From Clavelina lepadiformis (taxonomy: Eukaryota; Chordata; Ascidiacea; Aplousobranchia; Clavelinidae), in assembly GCF_947623445.1 (NCBI RefSeq), contig NC_135242.1, positions 7,874,001 through 7,938,000 on the forward strand: a DNA stretch of 64,000 nt, written 5' to 3'. A program made the position numbers and the translations under genes. Below the pieces are notes generated by a model, which saw only the letters and a list, made by a program, of their open reading frames with translations, searched no databases and was not told the origin of the DNA. Shown piece by piece: positions 11,621 through 23,372 of the stretch (positions are counted from its first letter, which is position 1; each line of letters opens with the position of its first letter).

Positions 11621-13532
11621 TCCATGTTTAGCTATTTTTTTTACATATACAAATTATTTATTGGTTTTACAATACAATTTATCAATACAATAGCAGGGCA
11701 AATCAAAACCACCTACAATTCTCATTTCGAATGGATACTGTCTCAGTTCCTGTTTATTTTTCTAACTCTAGTAGGAACAGCAAGACACTTGCAGTGAACT
11801 TGATAAAGAAGTGGTATTGGCAATCTACCACAAGCTACTCCATCACAAACAGAAGATTATTACCTTGATTAACCCTGGACGTTCTACCTTCTCTGGGCAT
11901 TTACATCATCTTTTTAATTTCCTGTGGTATTGTAACATAGTATCGAGATGTAACTCTCCTAATTCACCATAGTAAGCGTGTTATCTTGAATTATTATTAA
12001 TCACAGCTCTTTATGGGAACGTTGAGGTGAGCTGTTTTAGTTGGTTTCATGGCGGTTAAAGCCACACAGTCGTGCCAGTTTGGGCATTTCCCATTAAAAA
12101 CTCTGCATTATACACATTTTGATACGTACCGCTAATTGCGTAAATTAGTTTATAGGTTTTTTTATATAAGCGCGTGTGTCTGTGCAGAGTTTCATCCAGT
12201 TTATTTTGTTTAGTTAGGTTTACTTTGCTTCAATACCAGTTTTACAAACATTTCTCATATTGCAGGCAAGGTCAGTTTACTTGCAATGCCGGTCGAGAAG
12301 AGCACGTAACTGTTACTGGAGTCAGATCATCTCGAAGTCATGATGTGGCTATATCTCTCTCTTTCTCTCTCTCTCTCTCTCTTCTGCGGCCGTAGGCTAT
12401 GCCAAAATAAATTTCAAATTGTTTTCCAAATTACTTCTCAGTTTGTACTCTATGCTTTCAGGATCGTATACCTCATAACATTGAAATCCGTCGTTCGCCA
12501 CAGCTTCATTCGTTTTCACAACATAGTGCACGACATTCTTCACGCCCTTGCAAACAAAAGTCAACTCCGGGAAAAGGATTTTCAAGATCACTCGCCCCAA
12601 GATACAATCGGGCATCAGATCTGTTTCTGGTACTTACGACACTGTCGATGTATGTTTTCTTCTTCCATCCAGACACACAGGTCGGTCCCATCTTACCAGT
12701 GACACAACGCTTATATGTCTGACAAACTATCAGCTAAGTTTGGTTTTATTTTAAAGTATTTAAATTATGTTTTTTTGTAATTTGAGTGTAGTGGCCGTGG
12801 CCAAATTTTATTCTTGTACTTTATCCTAGCGTAATGCGCGTTTTTGCCACACCTGTCTGACTTATTTTTGATAAATATCATCGGTATCGCTTAAATGTTT
12901 GCGACCACCTGCGTCACAGCTTCAGCACTACTTTTGTCCACCACATTTAAGGCCAAAAATAAAATGAATGAATGAAATTGAACTGCATTTAAGCCTAAGC
13001 TACATATTATCAAGCAAGTTCAGTTACCAACAGGGCTAAAGTTGTGATCCTGGGGCAAGAACTTACATCGGCCAGCAATTTTTTCGGCACGTTTGGGTTG
13101 TTACATTTCAGTCGCAACACGGCGTAATGATGCTTGTTGCTGATGAGCAGGGATGGCGGAACCATTTTCAAAGTGGGTGGGTAGTGGCATAGCCAGCCGA
13201 AAATGTTTTTTTTTTGGGTGGGACAAATACTTTGACTTTTAGCAAGTAACAATATTTGGTTTGGGTCACTACCTTTGGAAACAGAAAACGAATGGTGTTC
13301 AAAGATAAAGCTGTGGCCGATCAGGTTTTCAGTACACAGATGATGAGGCTTCATCTGACTCCTACCAAAGTTGCGTGTTCTTCTCTGGAAGCACAACTAC
13401 AGTAAGTTGCTTCTTCACAAAAGGATGTTGGCCAACGAATAGAAACTGATAAAACTTTATTGCAAACTGATAAAAGTAATTCAAGATGAGGTACTGAACA
13501 AAGTTGAAAACGCAAGGGTGTACAAAGAAAAA
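11621..13532. other. Intergenic gap with CT microsatellite and unassigned frames
   Basis: Contains a (CT)n run at about 12353-12383. Overlapping open frames on both strands at 12397-12760 and 13010-13572 have no recognisable domain. A short hAT-like start (CAGGGATGGCGGAACC) occurs near 13146. No gene can be supported. Confidence 0.4.
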
Positions 13533-13535
13533 TAA

Positions 13536-15563
13536 CACTGGTCAACAAATTTTTTTTTATTTTTTGTTGCATGAGATTTTTTAACTGATTCTACACAATC
13601 TTGGGATGCTGATTTCAAATCTGCAATCAGTTTCTTTATGCATGCTCTAGTTTTTATGCAATCGAAAATTCAAATTTTTTCGTTTCTGGCTCATATTTAG
13701 TGTGCGCTGTCTGTATGGTACAGTACCAGTGTTTCAGATAGAAGCTTTCAGCTCTTTTAAGTTGTAGCCTATTGCTGTTTAAGGGCGTTTGAAGAAGCTA
13801 AGCAGTTTGATTATAGTGAGGTATTGCGGACAGATGCTGTAGGATAGGTTGTAAGCTCTATTTTACACTCGTAAATGCAAAAATAAACCTGATTCATTTT
13901 GTTATATCAGTGTTGTGTACACGCTTTTTTCGTCAAAGATGAAATATAACATCGTTCGTGAAGCCTGCCTACAGAGCTTACTTTGGCATCCATCTTGGCG
14001 ATCAAGATAAGAAATGGTCTCCACATATTGTGTGCCATAATTGCGAACAAATGCTCAGAGACTGAACAAAAGAAAAGCGGAAGAGTCTGCCTTTTTGCAT
14101 TCCAATGGTGTGGCGTGATGAACCCCAAGATCACACGACTGACTGCTACTTTTGCATGGTAAATATGAAAGGTGTTGGCAGGAAGAGCCGACTAATGCTT
14201 TCTTATCCAAGTATACCATCAGCTATATGACCTGTTCCGCACTCTGATAGATTCCCTCCTCCAGTCTTTAGTGGTTTTACATTTTCTGAAGATGAGGAAA
14301 CTGAATCGGAAAGGGAAGAGGTTATGGAAATGGAGTATAAAAGAACAGATACAGAATCTGAACACTCTTCTGGTGAAACCAGAGTAGCTGTTCAGCAGTT
14401 TAATCAATCAGAACTGAATGACTTAGTACGTGATTTAGATTTTTCCAAGCAAGAGGCTCAGCTCTAAGTCTCCAGACTCAAGGAAAAGCAGGTTCTAGAT
14501 TAATCTGTAAAGGTTTCCTTTTTTCGAAAAAGAGAAGAACTCTTTCTTCCCTATTTTTCAGAGGAAAATATGCTGGTATATTGTAACGATATACATGGTC
14601 TTCTCGAACAACTGGGTATCTCCTCGTATGATACAGAACAATGGCGATTGTTTTTGGACAGTTCCAAGCGCAGCATCAAGTGTGTCCTTTTACACAATGG
14701 AAATGTTTATGAAGCTGTTCCAGTTGGTCACTCCACTGTCTTAAAGAAACGGCATGATGACATCAGAATTGTTATGGATTTGCTCAGATAACATGAGCAC
14801 AACTGGATCATTTGTGTTAACCTCAAAATGGTTAGTTTTCTCCTAGGTCAGCAAAAAGGATACACTAAATTTCTATGTTATCTATGCATGTGGGACAGCA
14901 GAGCACGTGAAAAACATTGGACACAGAAGGAACGGCCCTTACGTGAAACATTTCAAGTTGGCATGCCTAATGTAACACACAACCCAATCGTAAGCAGAGA
15001 CAAAATTGTTTTTCCGCCCTTGCACATCAAACTAGGTCTCATAACACAGTTTGTTAAAGTTCTAAATCCTGACAACGAGTCCTTTCCTTTCATCATCTTC
15101 TTTACACTTTCCCTGCTTTATCAAATGATAAAATTAAAGCAGCAAACTCAAAAAACGTACAAACTCAGAAGTTATTGGATTGCCATCATTCTTTTTAATG
15201 TCATTTTGCAAAAAAAAAATCGCTTATTACATGTATTTTACCAGCAAAAATGTTCTTTGTTACATTTTTTCAAACATTTGGTGCCTAATTGTCTGTAAAT
15301 ACAAATGCTAGTGGTAACACAATAATTTCTGGGAACCTATTTTTGTTTTGAGGTTGGTTATTCGACTATAAGCAAGAACGTCATTTGACAAATCATGTAA
15401 TTTTCAGAAAATTTGAATTGAGTAAATAAAAAATAAAAAATCGCAATTTGCAAAAAATCTAGACCTTGCAGAAAAAAACTAAGGTCAGATTCGGATTCAG
15501 CGCCCCCAAATTAGGTAAGAACAAGTGTTGGTAGAAATGCAACAAAAATTTTGTTGACCAGTG
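13536..15563 (+). mobile_element. 2.0-kb TIR transposon, copy 1 (CMC/Chapaev3-like?), degraded
   Basis: The termini are inverted repeats beginning CACTGGTCAACAAA. The element is flanked by a 3-bp duplication, TAA, at 13533-13535 and 15564-15566. Inside, on the + strand from about 13950 to 15100, is a decayed coding region. An N-terminal cysteine-rich part has DQDKKWSPHIVCHNCEQMLR, SLPFCIPMVW and TTDCYFCMVNMKG. A core has IHGLLEQLGISSYDTEQWRL, LGQQKGYTK, CYLCMWDSRAR and FPPLHIKLGL. It is broken by at least three in-frame stops and loses homology after about 15100. CACT-initial TIRs plus TWA duplications suggest the CMC (CACTA/Mirage/Chapaev) group; that assignment is inference. Confidence 0.7.
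13950..15110 (+). pseudogene. Broken transposase-like gene of TIR element copy 1
   Basis: Homologous to the intact frame at 25600-26676. The best-preserved blocks are 14570-14790 and 14828-15080, separated by a stop at about 14789-14791. The conserved CVDLKM of copy 2 reads CVNLKM here, so a conserved acidic residue is lost. The C-terminal GERFHQD block is absent, so this copy cannot encode a whole protein. It retains an N-terminal zinc-finger-like region that copy 2 lacks. Confidence 0.65.
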
Positions 15564-15718
15564 TAATCAACAAAGGAATGTAAATTAGGGAAAACGGGAA
15601 CTTAAGGGAAAATGTCCAAAGCGTGACGCTTGCCGCCACACACCCAAGATCGTTTGTTCTCCGTATTTCGTACGTTTGTTGATGACCGGGATTATAAGCA
15701 CTAACAATAGGTGTAGGC

Positions 15719-16184
15719 CAGCGGTTCTTAAGCTTTTTCATCTGTTTTCCCATTTACGCGAACTACCAAACCCAAATTTCCTCCCTTTGGTTTTTAATAG
15801 TGTTTTGGTTAGAACTTAAGTAAACATTACTGAATGTAACCAACCATACACTTCAATTTAACGAATTTGTTGTAATCAAATCATTACATTCCTGATACGT
15901 ACTACAAATGCAAATTCCACGCAACTTAGTAATAAGTTATAATACTCTAATACACTTATAATACTCTAATTTTCTTGACATCAATTGAAATGTAAGTTGG
16001 CCACATCTTTTAGGCTGTCTGAACTCTGAAGCGATTGGGCAGTGGTTACACTGCAAAACGCGCATTAAACAGTAAGTTGTAGCGTATAATATTTGTTCAT
16101 TATATCAACATTTCTTTCTTGAGTATGATTTTTGTGTACAAAAGATGTATAGATTAATTATTTCCCAGCGGTTAAGAGCCGCTA
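15719..16184. mobile_element. hAT-type MITE with perfect 8-bp target duplication
   Basis: A 466-bp element. The left terminus is CAGCGGTTCTTAA and the right terminus ends TTAAGAGCCGCTA. It is flanked by identical GTGTAGGC at 15711-15718 and 16185-16192. There is no coding capacity. The 8-bp duplication and terminal sequence are typical of hAT-derived MITEs. Confidence 0.85.
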
Positions 16185-16983
16185 GTGTAGGCCTAATTGA
16201 TGTTTCTGAGGGCTGCAAATCTTGACATCTTGAAGAAAAAAAAAACTATCCAATCTTGCTTGTTTAGGTTTTGCAATCTAAGTAAACTGCGGTATCTAAA
16301 ACTAATAGATATGCAAGCAAAACGTTCGAAATATGAAACCGCCGATTATAAATCTGGACCGAGCTAAAACTGTCGATCTGACTGAAATAGATTATGAAAC
16401 ATAATACACCAAAACTGTTTTGAACAGCGAAAACGAATGACCGAGTAGCAGAACTAGGTCATGTGTGACGTAGTTCTGCATGGCAATTGAGCGAGCGTGG
16501 TGAAGACGTGGTAAGTCTGTGACCGACTGCTGTGGTACTGCTCGTAAGTGCTACAAAACTAATTATTAATAGTACAAAACTTTTAAAATGGGGGGCATGA
16601 CTCCTTGCTTATGGGCTTATAAAAACATTCCATTTCTTAAATTAAAAGTATCGCTGCAGTTAACGCAAAAACTTTCACAATTTGAAAAAAGAATGTTCCC
16701 TCGTGTTATGAACGTTTTAACTAGAGGTGCGACGAACATTAGGCCGGATCGGGTAAAAATGCCCAAATTCGGTTTTTTGCCGATTTTATTTCTAGATTCG
16801 GGAGAATATTAAGATATCTTACTTCTAAAAACCTGCCTGGAAATTCCTTTATTGCAAGAAAACTATAACAACAGCGGATAAGATTTTTGCTGCACTGAAC
16901 AGGAAATTTATGTACATCATTTACGTACCTTTTTTGTTGCAAGTCACAACTAAGTATACTTTATTTCAATGGTAGTTGATCAA
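16185..16983. other. Intergenic gap, nothing recognised
   Basis: AT-rich sequence. The frames at 16588-16942 have no recognisable domain. Confidence 0.5.
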
Positions 16984-17141
16984 CTGAGTGACAGTTCATT
17001 TGAGTGACACATTGGTAAGTATTGTTCAAACTACAGTAATGGGTTAGGGTTAGGGTTAGGGTTAATTATGTCACTCGAATGAATAATTTATGTCATAATT
17101 ATGTCACTCAAATACTGTCACTCAAATGAACTGTCACTCAG
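16984..17141. mobile_element. 158-bp palindromic MITE containing telomere-like repeats
   Basis: A perfect 26-bp inverted repeat bounds the segment: 16984-17009 (CTGAGTGACAGTTCATTTGA...) and 17116-17141. Internal GTCACTC motifs recur. Four consecutive GGGTTA units occupy 17041-17064. The flanking 9-mers TTGATCAAC and ATGATATAC are only partly alike, so the target duplication is uncertain. Confidence 0.7.
17041..17064 (+). repeat. Interstitial (GGGTTA)4 telomere-like array
   Basis: Four exact tandem GGGTTA units inside the palindromic MITE. The metazoan telomere repeat is TTAGGG. A shorter, two-to-three-unit run in the other orientation (TTAACCCTAACCCTAA) lies near 38314. Confidence 0.9.
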
Positions 17142-19504
17142 ATGATATACAACCATTTCAATTATTGTATTTCTTTAACTATACAAACCACGGTGTACAA
17201 ACATTGTTTCATACACGTTTGTGATACAAATACTTGCGCTGTTACTCGGGTATAAAAGTGCAAGCACTAATCACGCTTGTCTGGTCTATTTTCAAAGTGA
17301 GGAGCAAGTCCAAAAACGAGTTAGACTAACATCGGAAAATAATTGCCAGTAAGTTTTCTGCAGAAAGGATTTTTGAATAATATGTATAGTGGTTAAACAG
17401 TTATTGCTATAAATAAGTGGCAAAAAACGCAAATTGATTGTTAATTATGACGGAAATCACAGCTCTTATTGGTCACAATATAAAAACAATGTGTATGACT
17501 CAGGTATTTGGATCAAATATGAATACATTTGAATGTTTCCTTGGCCGATAAGTTATAGGATAGAAAGTGTTGTAGTTCCACATAGCTGTTACTTGTTATT
17601 TTTCCATGATAGCAGGTATAACTTCACAGGGTGTCTATTTCAACGTATAGTAGGTCACACAGCCTATAGTTAAAGATAGGCGGTTATATTAAAAGAGGAG
17701 GTATGCAAAAAGTCGATTTAAGCTATCTAGGGTTTAATTGATGTTAGATTAGACGGAAGATTAAGGTAAGGTTTAGGTTGCCATGTTATAACATTCTAGT
17801 TAGATTAACAAGAAACTAAAATAGCCAATAGAAATATGAAAAATAGCTTTGAACGTACGATTTTTTCCGTTGAAATGGTGACAGCCATTATATAAAATGT
17901 ATTGTATTGTTTATTATTCGTCGTGGGCTGCGGGGAGCGAAAAGTATGATGCTAATTTCCTTTTAGAGTGGTCAAACAAAAGATACGCCACTAAACTTCA
18001 CGGCTTCCAATAACCGGTTATCCCCCCTTCACTGGCTTTGTTTTCATTTGAGGGGGTTGAGTTCCCCCGAGTCACAGGAACGCAATTCTCGCAACGAGTA
18101 GCCCAAGGTTTGGCAAAGGTGATCCAAAAGGCTACAAGGTACGTACTTTACAAAACGCTTCTTTGCTTGCATTTGTTTTTAAAAATTCAAAACAGTTCAA
18201 AATTGCCCTTCTCTCGTTTCGCTGTTGGTGAATGACTAAGCATTTTGCTTTTTTCATTGAGATGTTTGTTGTGTGCAAAATGACACTGCAGTTTTTGCTT
18301 CCTGCCGAGTCATGGTTGACTGTTGATTAAAACAAACAGAGAGTAGGTTACTTTGTAAAGCTCGTGATCGATGAATACCGCGCAAAGAACGACCTGTTGT
18401 GCTGTTCAGTGCTTGTGGAGAACAAATATACAACAAACCATCACCAGGTAGTAGGCAACTAGTATTTTTCGTTGATAATAATTTGTTACAGTAGGTACAT
18501 GCTTCGAAATCAGTTTGAAAACTTTTGCGTTCGACTTTTTCAGCTGTCGCGGTGTCAGTTGCGCGTTTCTAACTTTGCCTTGCATTCCGAGGAAAGTTTA
18601 AAATACCAGACTAGAAACAGATAAGAACTGAATTACTGGAGTAATACATAAGTGCAATATATCCATACACGTAGCTTGATACCATGCTTACGCATTGTAC
18701 GTCGTATGCGACGTTCACCACGGACCGTGACGTCATATCGAACAGGTTCACTGCATAATATGCATTCAAAAAGCTGTATAATGAAACCAGACAACGTTTT
18801 TTAGATATTTTTGTGGTGCAAGGAAATTCTTATTCTACTCACCTGAGTAAAATATTTACAGTCTGATGGCTAGAACGCTTGGTTCAATAAGAATCAAAGT
18901 TGTTTGATGTTTTCCATTGCTTAGTATCTAGCCAGGCGATCAAAAAATATTTGCCGCTCAAACAACATGGAACATTCCGTAACTTGAAAAAGGCCCGTTT
19001 TGTAACGTTAACAACAGCCCGGCACATGGTGAGCGTCGCGTCTCACAATGACGAAGCAAATTTCTTTCTCTTGCAGTTCTTGAAATGGCTAGCAGTAGTT
19101 ACATGATAGTGTACATACACGATTTGATTGCTTCAGATTTTCAAAAAAGCTGTTGCGTAGTTAACGTTTTTCGACTGTGAAGTAGATATAACTTTCCCAA
19201 CGTCCTAAGCTGCCATGTAAAGTAAGTGGTATGTTTTGGTATGGAATACTGCAGTAAAATAGATTCAAACTGTACAAGTATGGCTTTGAGGCATTCAGCT
19301 ATTTCAGTACAACCTCCTGCTATGTAGCCTATATCATATACTGAATAAATATGTATACGTCAGTTTATTAGGTGCACTGTGTGTAATGTTGAAAGCTGTT
19401 GAATAAGTTATTGTAATTCAAATATATTTTAATGAAGATCGGGACTTTAGCGTTTAGGCGATTTATGTTAATTTGGAAACTGTAGCAAGCGTCAAGCAGT
19501 TGAA
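17142..19504. other. Intergenic/upstream region of AIFM2-like gene A
   Basis: No supported exon. A consensus TATAAAAG box sits at 17251-17258 after a GC-richer patch, but no coding exon follows within a short distance. A GGGGTTGAGTTCCCCC palindrome lies near 18053-18070. The probable 5' leader of gene A abuts 19505. Confidence 0.45.
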
Positions 19505-22500
19505 ATGGGTTCAGGTGGATCTACACAGCTTCGTGATGAAAACAAACATATTGTGGTCGTTGGCGGAGGTTACGGTGGTTCGTATTTGGCTTTCCTACTT
19601 CGCAAAAAAAACCATTGCAAGGTCACTTTGATCGACCCGAAAGATGCTATGATACACAGCGTTGGGGCTTTGAGAACAGCCGTTGATAAAAGTAAGCCTC
19701 GAAAAGAGCAAGAAATTTGTGTGTATCTTCTTGCTATTGACCTGACAAAAGCATAACGTATATTGTCATATCGTAAACTTTTCTTTTACTATTCATCTCT
19801 TGCATTTTAGCATATTCAAAGAAACTTTTTCTTCCGTATGGCAAGATGCTTGGGGATACATTTATTCAGGGGTCTGTAGTAAATCTCAACTCGAAGAACA
19901 AAACTTTGACGTTGGCTGATGGGAAAACGGTACGCTATCGACTGCCTATATAACATTTCAAAACTGTTGTAATGCATTTAAGTGAATACTAATATCATTG
20001 GTAATGGTTACCGTTATTACAGATAACATACACGCATCTCGTCATTGCTACCGGATCAAATACCCCTTTCCCTGCAAAAGTAAATGACTTAGATCCACCA
20101 GCCCTGAAGGCGGAAGAGAGCTTAAAAATATTTGACGATTTTCGCAATGAGGTAATGTTGTACTGTAGTTGCAACTACATTTTATTAACACTTGTTATAA
20201 GATTAATTCGTATGTCACTTCTTTTACATTGCCCTTGTATCGTCTTTATTCTATTTCAGTTAATCGCTTCAAAGAAAATTGTTTTAGTTGGCGGTGGGGC
20301 GGTTGGTGTCGAATTAGCTGGAGAAATCAAAACGGATTACCCGGACAAAGAGGTAATAATGTGAAACCACATAACAGAGTTAGCTTTTTTTGAGAAAACA
20401 GCGTTCTCGCTCTACGACAGCAAAGAGAACATATTTTTAGCAAATCAAAGGTAAATTATCCCTTCGTCCCATTTCCAAAAATCAATGGCATTTATATGAC
20501 ATAACGCAGAAATTGTTTCCAACTGCAATTATTTATTACTCTTTTTTATAAAATTTATGACATTTCATCATTTCAGTCTGTCAAAAAACGTACTGGAAAA
20601 ACGTAAAAATTTATTCTTTATCCGCTGCTACAGTACATGCGTTAGGCTGCTTCAAATGCGCTGCTTCAACTCGCAGTGTGTTTTTGTGCTCAGATTAAGA
20701 GCAAGGAGTGAAAAGGATTGGATATTCCAAATCGTGCTTGTACTGTATTGTTTACTTTTCTAAAACGTGCAATATATAAATTACAGTGGTGCTACAAAGA
20801 TGGAGGTTATAGCACGGCCCAGAATACGTTTATAGATGTGTTAAACGTTTTGTTAATAGATTTGAAAAGCATTATTCTCAGGTATAAGGATAAGAATAGG
20901 GCCATGAAAGTAGCACGCGAAAACCCGCTGCTATGTGGATACTTGTTGTTACAGTAATTACGGAAATATGTAATGGTAACAGAATTTGTTACACCTTTAG
21001 GTTAAATTTCACAACCTAAAGTCGTTTACAGCGTACCATAGGCCTACATTAGCGTGACAGATAACTCAGAGTAGTTTATTTGAAAGTACTTAGTGATGGG
21101 TTTGAGATAGATATATGTAGGTAAATGATTAACTGATTGAGTTTAATAAAACTAACGATTAACGGCGATGCGTCACTTCCTTGATACCGGCATTTTGGTT
21201 ACCCAAGCAAATAAAGTTGTAAATAAAAATTTGAAATAAATAACCAGGAGTTTAACAACTATAGATAAACCCAAACAAAAAAAGAAAAGTTGTATAAATA
21301 AAAACAAGATTTTGTTAAACTACAGTAGATAAATCCAAACAAGAATTAATATAAATTGGACCCGGACTGAAAATAAAATAACCCCAAAAGGAAAAGAGCA
21401 AACCGGAATATTGCAATCTCGTAATAGCTAAAACAGATGATAAATAGGAAAACACTAATAAAACGGAACTAAACTAAGGCTAAGATCTATTAACTAAAAA
21501 ATGGGGCAAAGAAAATTCGTACACGAATTCAGTTGTTTAAAGCATGCATTTTATTTCGATATTTAGATATATTGATTAACTCCGTTTTAGCTTTTTTGTT
21601 TGAATGACGTAATTCTATTTTGGTTGTTTCCAATTTCAGCGATTTTGTTTTGACATTTTGTGTAGTGAAATTCTCTAGCACCTGTATTTTCTTATTTTTG
21701 TCAGTTTCTTTTCTGGAAATTTCTGGCCCGTTACTTTCTTGTTTGGAAAATCCCAGTTGCTACTTTTATGTTATGAATTGTCCTTTTTGTATTTTCTTGT
21801 TTGATGTTATCCGATTTTATTGAATCGTTTTAACGCATTGTTTTTTCAGGTGACAATTATCAATTCCAGAGATTTTCTTATCTCAAGTAGGGCGAAGCCC
21901 GCTTTTCAGAAGAAGTTGGCGCAAGCATTAAGGCAAAAGAAAATTACAGTTTTGTTAAGTAAGTTTTCCGTGTGAAATTGTCTGCAAACGAATAAGTCAA
22001 AAAGCACTCTGAAGTCTTGGAGCACTGGATTTTCATTTTTAATTCCGATGCACTTGCAGATGAACGTGTTTCAAATCTTGATGAAGTAACAGTCAACAAG
22101 AACGTCACTGGACAGGTTATCAAAACTGAAGGAGGCCAAACAATCGAATGCGACATGATCATTCCGTGCACAGGGACGAAAATTAACAACCACTTCTTTA
22201 AAGAAGAGCTAGGTAAAACTTGTCACCCAATTCATTCGAGTCTAACGTTAAAATTTTAACTTATTTTCTCAAGTATATATTATATAATGTACAATGTTCA
22301 TATAGCATTTAAAAAACTCCATGAAAGCTTGACTTTGAAGTAATTTTGTAATGTAGAATTTATATATAAAATGCTTGTTGTGTGTTAACCTATTTGACGT
22401 TTTTTTGCCTTTAGCTGATGCAATCAATGATTTCGGCGCTCTTTGCGTAAATGAAAATCTGCAGGTTAAAGGTCATGATGACATATTTGCTCTTGGTGAT

Positions 22501-23372
22501 GTCACTGACATACCGGAAGAAAAAATGGCTTACGTAGCAAAGATGCATGCAGCAGTACTGGCACATAACTTAACCGCCACAAAGAGAAAACTGAAAACGT
22601 ACAAAACAGGTATATGCATATCTTGCTCATTAGAGAGTTTAACTTTTCTAACGTGATATGCTTAATAAAATAACAATATATAATAAAACGATAAGTCGTA
22701 TAATAACAGCAGAGGTAGTTCACGATTCTATCAACCATCATATTTTTGATTTAGATATATATTTCGCCTAAACGAAATATATAAGCTTATATCTGAATCA
22801 TCAATATCTGTAAGATGGTAACAACAAATGTACATTAATAATAATATAAGTGATTAAAGCAGTGTAAAAACTATAAAGCTAAAATCGTTAAAACCATGAA
22901 GAGTACACAGTTGCAACAGGACGAATAGCAATTATTTATCGGACAACAGCATGTATACTTGTATATTCTCTGTAACGAAGACAGTGCACAAGTAATATGA
23001 GTATCCGAAATATATACAGTCAGTGAATATATCTGAACGAAAAAAAAAATAGTTTTCAGATTTGTGAACCACCTCTGCTGTTATTACAATCCTGTTTACT
23101 ATCCTACACATCGGATCGTCAACAATTACAGAAAATCTCTGATTTAGGCAATTTTGATCATTTTATACTATAATTTGCAAAACGATCAGTCTTAAATTTA
23201 CCGTTTTTAATTTAAAGGTCCTCTGGGTATTGTAGTTCCAATAGGCAGAGACGGTGGGGTTGCTGAATTCAAAGGAATGATTATGGGAAATTTTCTTGTC
23301 AAAACGATGAAGTCGAAGGATCTCTTTGCTGATATGATGTGGAGTGACCTTGGGCTGAAACCTCCCAAATGA
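19505..23372 (+). CDS. AIFM2: AIFM2/FSP1-like NAD(P)H-quinone oxidoreductase, paralogue A
   Basis: Eight exons: 19505-19691, 19811-19929, 20023-20151, 20260-20352, 21850-21958, 22060-22212, 22415-22609 and 23218-23372. All junctions are GT-AG and in phase, giving 379 residues (human AIFM2 373). The N-terminus MGSGGS fits an N-myristoylation signal, as in human AIFM2, which uses it to reach membranes. The FAD Rossmann motif is VVVGGGYGGSYLAFLL. The NAD(P)H Rossmann motif is IVLVGGGAVGVELAGEIKTD. The second FAD motif, DDIFALGDVTDIPEEKMAY, keeps the GD aspartate. The C-terminus GRDGGV...SKDLFADMMW matches the family end. The human enzyme reduces ubiquinone and vitamin K and suppresses ferroptosis; the same role here is inference. 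Intron 4 (1.5 kb) is the longest. Confidence 0.9.
22701..23086. mobile_element. MITE in intron 7 of AIFM2-like gene A
   Basis: Inverted terminal repeats of about 25 bp: TAATAACAGCAGAGGTAGTT at the left and its near reverse complement, ending CCACCTCTGCTGTTATTA, at the right. The interior has a local palindrome around 22757-22790 (ATATATTTCG...CGAAATATAT). No clear target duplication and no coding capacity. Confidence 0.65.

Noticed and set aside
12397..12702. Overlapping open frames on both strands (up to 120 codons)
   Set aside because: No recognisable domain, no splice partners, and they run through a CT microsatellite; probably chance.
13010..13396. Minus-strand frame of 128 codons
   Set aside because: Composition is not protein-like, no motif, and no neighbouring exon.
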